Assembly (NCBI GenBank): GCA_949317995.1 | Contig: OX439044.1 | Coordinates: forward strand, 17,322,641-17,386,640 | From: Acholoe squamosa | Lineage: Eukaryota; Annelida; Polychaeta; Phyllodocida; Polynoidae | DNA length: 64,000 bases | Direction: 5' to 3' | Shown: one piece after another, positions 59,268 through 64,000 of the stretch | Numbering within the stretch: position 1 is the first letter of the stretch | Layout of the letters: the number at the start of each line of letters is the position of its first letter | Notes under the pieces: generated by a model | Database searches by the model: none | The model's input: the letters and a program-made list of their open reading frames with translations, nothing else | Told to the model about the DNA's origin: nothing | Made by a program: the position numbers and the translations under genes

Positions 59268-60735
59268 GTGCAGCAATGATGGAACATGGATGCAGCAATG
59301 GTGCAGCAATGATGGAACATGGATGCAGCAATGGTGCAGTAATGATGGAACATGGATGCAGCAATGGTGCAGCAATGATGGAACATGGATGCAGCAATGG
59401 TGAAGCGATGATGGAACATGGATACAGCAATGGTGAAGCAATGATGGAACATGGATGTAGCAATGGTGAAGCGATGATGGGACATGGATGCAGCAATGGT
59501 GAAGCGATGATGGAACATGGATACAGCAATGGTGAAGCGATGATGGAACATGCATGTAGCAATGGTGCAGCAATGATGGGACATGGATGCAGCAATGGTG
59601 AAGCGATGATGGAACATGCATGTAGCAATGGTGAAGCGATGATGGAACATGGATACAGCAATGGTGCAGCGATGATGGAACATGGATACAGCAATGGTGA
59701 AGCGATGATGGAACATGCATGTAGCAATGGTGCAGCAATGATGGGACATGGATGCAGCAATGGTGAAGCGATGATGGAACATGCATGTAGCAATGGTGCA
59801 GCAATGATGGGACATGGATGCAGCAATGATGGGACATGGGTGCAGCAAAGATGGGACCTCGGTGCAGCAATGATGGGACATGGATGCAGAAAAGATGTAG
59901 CAATGGTGCAACATGGATGCAGCAATGGCACAGCATGGATGCAGCAATGGTGCAACATGGATGCAGCAATGGCACAGCATGGATGCAACAATGATTGGAC
60001 ATGGATGCAGCAATGGTGCAGCAATGATGGGACATGGATGCAGCAGTGGTGCTACATGAATGCATCATGGGTGCAGCAATGGCACAGCATCGATGTAGCA
60101 ATGATGGGACATGGATGCAGCAATTGCACTACATGGGTGCAGCAATGGTGCTGCAATGATTGGACATGGATGCAGCAATGGTGAAACACTGATGCAGCAA
60201 TGATGGGACATGGATGCAACAATGGTGAAACATGGATGTAGCAATGGTGCAATATGGATGCAGCAATGGCACAGCATGGATGCATCAATGATGGGACATG
60301 GATGCAGCAATGGTACAACATGGATACAGCAAAGGTACAGCAATGATAGGACATGGATGCAGCAATGGTGCAACATGGATGCAACAATGGTGCATCAATT
60401 ATGGGACATGGATGCAGCAATGGTGCAGCAATGATAGTATATGGATGCAACAATGGTGCAACATGGATGCACCATGGACATAGCAATGGCACAGAACAGA
60501 TGCAGCAATAATGCAGCAATGATGAAGCATGATGCAACAATGCAAAATAGATGCAGCAATGATGCAACATAGATGCAGCAATGATTCAACATGGATACTG
60601 CAATGATGCAGCATGGGTGCAAAAATGATGCAATATGCATGCAGCAATGATGCAGCATGGGTGCAGAAATGATGCAATATGCATGCAGCAATGATGCAGC
60701 ATGGATGAGAAATGCCACAGCATGGATGTATTAAT
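59268..60735. repeat. 33/21-bp minisatellite array
   Basis: The left part (to about 59840) is about 17 in-phase 33-bp units of the type GCAGCAATGATGGAACATGG plus ATGCAGCAATGGT, with variant positions recurring in alternation (E/G, G/A and C/Y substitutions when translated), suggesting a higher-order period. The right part mixes 33-bp units with about 21-bp units (CAGCAATGGTGCAACATGGAT) and becomes degenerate. Because unit lengths are multiples of 3, five frames stay open for 100 to 300 codons. These are not genes. It is the largest array in the window. Confidence 0.97.
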
Positions 60736-61060
60736 GTACCCATGTAAGTACTCATGTAAGTACTTATGTAGGTACCTATATAAGTACCTATGTCATTGCC
60801 CATGTATTAAAGGCGCCCACCTATAAGTCAACCCCCCCCCTTCTTTGACAATCAAATTCAACCTATAGAAAAAATGCCTGAGAAATATTAACACTAGAAT
60901 CTATCATATAGAAAACCCTCCTATAAGTCGAACCCCCTCTTTGGGGGAAAAATTGACATGAAAAATAGATATAAATAAAAAAATTGATGTATACCTGGGG
61001 TTTTACAGTATATAGGTAATGTTGTAAGCAAATTTGTAAGTACTCATGTACCTATGTAAG
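60736..61060. repeat. GTAAGTAC-type minisatellite interrupted by a MITE
   Basis: Units of about 14-16 bp, TGTAAGTACTCA and TGTAGGTACCTA, run from 60738 to 60805 and resume at about 61015-61060, with the pogo-like element between. Confidence 0.6.
60806..61010. mobile_element. Pogo/Tigger-like MITE
   Basis: The left end TTAAAGGCGCCCACCTATAAG and the right end, inverted, TACTGTAAAACCCCAGGTATAC resemble each other and the familiar TACxGTAAAACCCC-type termini of pogo-like MITEs. An inner copy CCTCCTATAAGTCGAACCCCC lies near 60910. TA flanks are plausible. It splits the GTAAGTAC array, so it is younger than the array. Confidence 0.5.
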
Positions 61061-61175
61061 TATATTGGCAGACAGATGGACACCTGGGTTAACACTGATA
61101 CATAGCCTAGGTAGACACATGGGCACATGGATTGACACATAGGCAGACACATAGGCAAATGGAGTGGCAGAACAT
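61061..61175. repeat. Degenerate GACACATAGGCA tandem repeat
   Basis: GACACATGGGCACATGG, GACACATAGGCAGACACATA and GGCAAATGG recur in series, a third small array on the same flank of the main minisatellite. Confidence 0.55.
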
Positions 61176-61601
61176 TAAAGTGACAAAACATGCTCTATTA
61201 ATATACAAGATGTTACTAAAGCTATGCTGTAGATATAAATTGCTCTATATTTTCATTAGGACAATGGATCCGTAATCTGAAGGTGAGGAAGATGGACAAT
61301 GACATAACAAAAGTGGGATGACTCTGTGCTTATATAAGTGTGCCTTATACCAAAATGGTATTGGTATCATTGTGCCACATTTTATCGGAAAGATTTTATC
61401 GGAAAGATGACTTGGAATTCAAAATGGTGCACTGTACTGTTCAGTCTTTGACTTTAAACTCAATGATCACAGTCATTATTGATAGTCATGAATTAGATCG
61501 AGAACCTTTTCTTGATCAGTCGTGATCTACGGGTCTTGTTGTATATGAAATAGTTTATGATGTTATTGATGGGCCTCTATAGACTACGCACGCATACCAT
61601 C

Positions 61602-61604
<3 letters not shown>
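61176..61604. other. Spacer, no gene recognised
   Basis: Ordinary AT-rich sequence; the frame 61340-61525 has no motif. Confidence 0.4.

Positions 61605-61677
<73 letters not shown>
61605..61677. repeat. (TA)n microsatellite
   Basis: 73 bp of TA dinucleotide directly upstream of the SINE-like segment. Confidence 0.98.
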
Positions 61678-61679
<2 letters not shown>

Positions 61680-61689
61680 TTTCCTGTCC

Positions 61690-61840
61690 CCTCTTTCTTA
61701 CATGTGTCTGGTGTCCATATGCACGGGCACAGGCACATGTATTCCTTTGTGACGTGATGTCTAATGTACTTTTTCCGCCATGAATATGACCTTAGCTGTC
61801 GGCTTGGCGTTAAACAACCATTACTCACTCACTCAGATGT
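61690..61840 (+). mobile_element. SINE-like 3' segment, molluscan type
   Basis: ATATGACCTTAGCTGTCGGC, then TTGGCGTTAAACAACC, then ACTCACTCACTCA. A conserved GGCGTTAAAC block followed by a CTCA tail is the signature I associate with molluscan SINE or LINE-tail repeats. The 5' limit is uncertain; no A/B box was firmly located. Confidence 0.55.
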
Positions 61841-61841
61841 A

Positions 61842-61953
61842 AGAAGATGTAATTCTTCAGAAGTATACCAATCTCTTTATCAAACAGAGCTAACTTTAGC
61901 TGCCTTAATGGAAAAGGGAGTTTCCGTTCCAGATAACCAAAGCCTCAAAAAGC
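61842..61953 (+). CDS. Possible small exon, unrecognised
   Basis: After the SINE-like tail (which ends CTCACTCAG) the frame reads RRCNSSEVYQSLYQTELTL, then MEKGVSVPDNQSLKKQ, followed by GTCAGA as a possible donor at about 61954. A second acceptor-like TTCTTCAG precedes AAGTATACC at about 61860. The residue mix is protein-like and hydrophilic. No family is recognised and no neighbouring exons were found, so this is only a candidate. Confidence 0.2.
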
Positions 61954-61989
61954 AGGTCAGATCATTTCAAACATATTCCTTTGATTAGG

Positions 61990-63249
61990 ATCGATACCTT
62001 TAGAAAACTTCAGTGCACCACAGAGATAAAGTTAGCGGCATCTTACCAACTGGTTCGAACTGAGAACTATATTGCCTCAGGGTCATCCATGAAACTGAAT
62101 TTGAGTATAGGAAGAATTCTGATATTGGATATGTAGATAACACGTACAGAAATGGAAAGTATCTGTCAATGACTCAGCGTCCCTTCACCTGGCAGTGGCC
62201 ACGTGATGAGAACGCCGCCTCTCCATCGATCCCCGGATCTCAACTGCTTGTTCCTGGCGAGGACCTGTCTATAGCTATAGGTTGGGGAAGCGCGGAACCA
62301 GCGGCAGGAATTCAATAGACACTCCATTTTGAATATGAGCTAGCGTTCCTGTAGTCAGGATGCGCCTCCTGGAGGGGACCACTGGAATTTGGAGGCATCT
62401 GGTTGGCCTGTTAGTACTATCCTGTCTGTGGGAATGGTGTGGAATTGGTAGGCCTATAGGCAGCCCCTGCGCATTGTGGGACATCCATAACTTCCATGCC
62501 TGCCTGTGCCCCTTAGCGCCCCAACAACTGCCTTGTTCCCTTACTTATTACCATTCTGCCCTCTTTCTCACCGTCTACCTTCCTGTTTCTTCCCTTGCCT
62601 CTTCCCTCCTTGTCTGTCTCTCTGCCTCTCGATTGTCATTTAAAACATAAAACAGCGTAAAACATGGAAACACATTGAAAGTGTTAGCATAAGTAGTTGA
62701 AATAGTATACCACATTGAGTGGCATGTTAAGGCTATGATGGTAAAACCTCCCCGAACAAACTTCCATTATAGCCAGTACACCAGCCAACCTGTCTCCCCA
62801 CTCCCCCCCCCCCCTGTGGGCTGGGGATGCCTCGATAAGGGCTGAATTGGTTTGATCCTGGCCCCTGGCACCCGGATCCTATTCAGACCTGTGGGTCCTG
62901 GTAAGGGCACCACTGTGGTCCTGGAGGACAGTAAAGCATTAGGAGGGCAGCACAAAGGGCGGCAAGGCCTGACCTGGGGCTTTGTGGTGGCGGCTGTCCC
63001 ATGTCCATCTTGTCCCCAAGGATAGCCTGCTGGCTGATCCCTGAGGGTCTCCAGGGAACAATCATTACTCGTTACTACGATTAAGGGGGGTGGGGCTGGA
63101 CTAAAACTGTGGCTATATGCCCAACAATATAGCACGCCATATATTGGAGTATATGGTTTTTGATATGAATGGGATTTGCAAAGTTAAGCACATACTCGTT
63201 AGATAAAAGAAAAGGGTGATACAATGTTGTGTGTCACAGTGTGTATTAT
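61990..63249. other. Spacer, no gene recognised
   Basis: CCACGTGATG (E-box) near 62198 and a C-run near 62805-62815. The minus frame 62767-63135 is GC-supported and has no motif. Confidence 0.4.
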
Positions 63250-63280
63250 TGGGCCGTGAGAACATGTTCTCAACGGCCCA
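63250..63280. repeat. 31-nt near-perfect palindrome
   Basis: TGGGCCGTGAGAACATG and its mirror CATGTTCTCAACGGCCCA pair with a single one-base bulge. The centre GAACATGTTC also fits a p53-family half-site (RRRCWWGYYY). It is followed by two direct TTGGTGGG words. Confidence 0.7.
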
Positions 63281-63676
63281 TTGGTGGGTATTGGTGGGAC
63301 ACGCATATATGTGACCAGATGGTGGAAAACCTGCATCCAGGGGGGAAAAGGCTTTTTAAAGTTTAAGTCACAGGCTTTAAAATGGTATATCTTGAGCTAA
63401 AGAAATCCAGGTAGTTCTTTTGTAATTGCTTGTCAAACCTAGGTTGATGTGTGTAACTGAAAAACACAAATATGCTATAGATGCATTATATCCTAGTGAA
63501 AATACTGATAATCCAAAGATACAGTTTTGTGGAAAGATAAACAAAGAAATATTATGTTTTTACCATAAAATTGGTTCCAGAAGGATTTTTTTTTTAGGTC
63601 TGTCTTCGTTTCTGACTTCCTTATGTAAATATCCCACATATTTGTGGCAAAAAGTCCCATTTAGAAAAATGGGGTT

Positions 63677-63690
63677 GTTTCCATGGCAAC
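63677..63690. promoter_or_regulatory. RFX X-box
   Basis: GTTTCCATGGCAAC, a strong match to the palindromic X-box, 130 bp from the CTCF-like site. It falls within the 178-codon frame 63426-63962, which has no domain and is probably not coding. Confidence 0.45.
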
Positions 63691-63820
63691 CAAAAATTGT
63701 TTCGTTTGCATTCCATAAATGGAATGTTTTCAGTAAAAATGGAATAATTCTGACCATACCACTGGATTCCCAATTAAAAATTGATTTTTTTTGTATATTT
63801 CTCATCGTGTTACTCATACA

Positions 63821-63834
63821 CTGCCCCCTGGTGG
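63821..63834 (-). promoter_or_regulatory. CTCF-like site, reverse
   Basis: Minus-strand CCACCAGGGGGCAG, identical to the classic vertebrate core. Motif points left. Confidence 0.65.
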
Positions 63835-64000
63835 CCAAAACCAGAACTAAACCCCCCCCCCGGATGCAAGTTTTCTCCAGATGGGTCACATATAGTTGTC
63901 CAATGGTCGTCATGATGCATGAATGTAGCTCACCTCGTAATAGTTGTATGTTAGTTCACTAAGTCTACAATTGTATCTACACTGTCTTGGTCATGATGCA

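Noticed and set aside
59210-60803. Long open frames (up to 302 codons) on both strands
   Set aside because: They translate the 33/21-bp minisatellite; unit lengths divisible by 3 keep many frames open at once.
63426-63962. 178-codon plus-strand frame
   Set aside because: It spans an X-box, a CTCF-like site and T- and C-runs, with no domain; more likely regulatory or repeat sequence.

Overview
The window reads as intergenic DNA from a metazoan nuclear genome, most likely a marine mollusc. The support is: no dense operon-like coding, many simple-sequence runs, palindromic miniature transposons with short target duplications, a decayed non-LTR retrotransposon, large minisatellites, and a SINE-like tail near 61.8 kb (GGCTTGGCGTTAAAC followed by ACTCACTCACTCA) of the kind I associate with molluscan repeats. 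The phylum call is an inference from repeat style, not from a host gene. I recognise no intact host protein-coding gene and no tRNA, rRNA or snRNA. Most long open frames are by-products of tandem repeats or (TA)n tracts.

Layout. 0-4 kb: unremarkable spacer. 4.0-4.4 kb: a foldback element whose arms are tandem TTTCAGACCCA-type repeats, flanked by a 20-bp direct duplication. 5.9-6.4 kb and 13.2-13.35 kb: CpG-dense, promoter-like blocks. 8.8-12.6 kb: AT-rich spacer with almost no repeats. 16.3 kb: (AT)n; 16.8-17.3 kb: an unrecognised minus-strand open frame. 18.04-18.16 kb: a compact promoter-like array (two ETS sites, CCAAT, two octamers, TATA). 18.4-19.2 kb: a 48-bp minisatellite. 25.75 kb: an RFX X-box with two ATF/CRE-like sites. 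28.8-30.2 kb: a 1.4-kb TIR element with a possible zinc-ribbon coding remnant. 31.0-31.7 kb: a nested TTAA-bounded palindrome. 35.5-36.5 kb: a second, larger foldback element. 38.9, 40.5, 42.2, 46.0, 52.1, 53.4 and 53.6 kb: short non-autonomous DNA transposons. 43.7-45.3 kb: a cluster of CTCF-like motifs. 50.2-51.2 kb: an NRF1/YY1/ETS-like promoter block. 54.8-56.4 kb: a 5'-truncated, frameshifted LINE. 59.3-61.2 kb: a large 33/21-bp minisatellite followed by smaller arrays, one split by a pogo-like MITE. 61.6-61.85 kb: (TA)n plus SINE-like tail. 63.25-63.85 kb: a long palindrome, an X-box and a CTCF-like site.

Most interesting signals. (1) Five exact matches to the CTCF core consensus plus one near match; from left to right two point right and the rest point left, a convergent arrangement. 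(2) The palindrome GAGC[A/T]GCTC occurs 13 times, mostly between 3 and 34 kb, far more than base composition predicts, and is often accompanied by degenerate half-sites within tens of bases. (3) Two sequence-unrelated foldback elements share one design: inverted arms made of 16-20 bp tandem repeats. Together these suggest a regulatory gene desert heavily colonised by non-autonomous transposons. No new enzymatic or defence system is visible.
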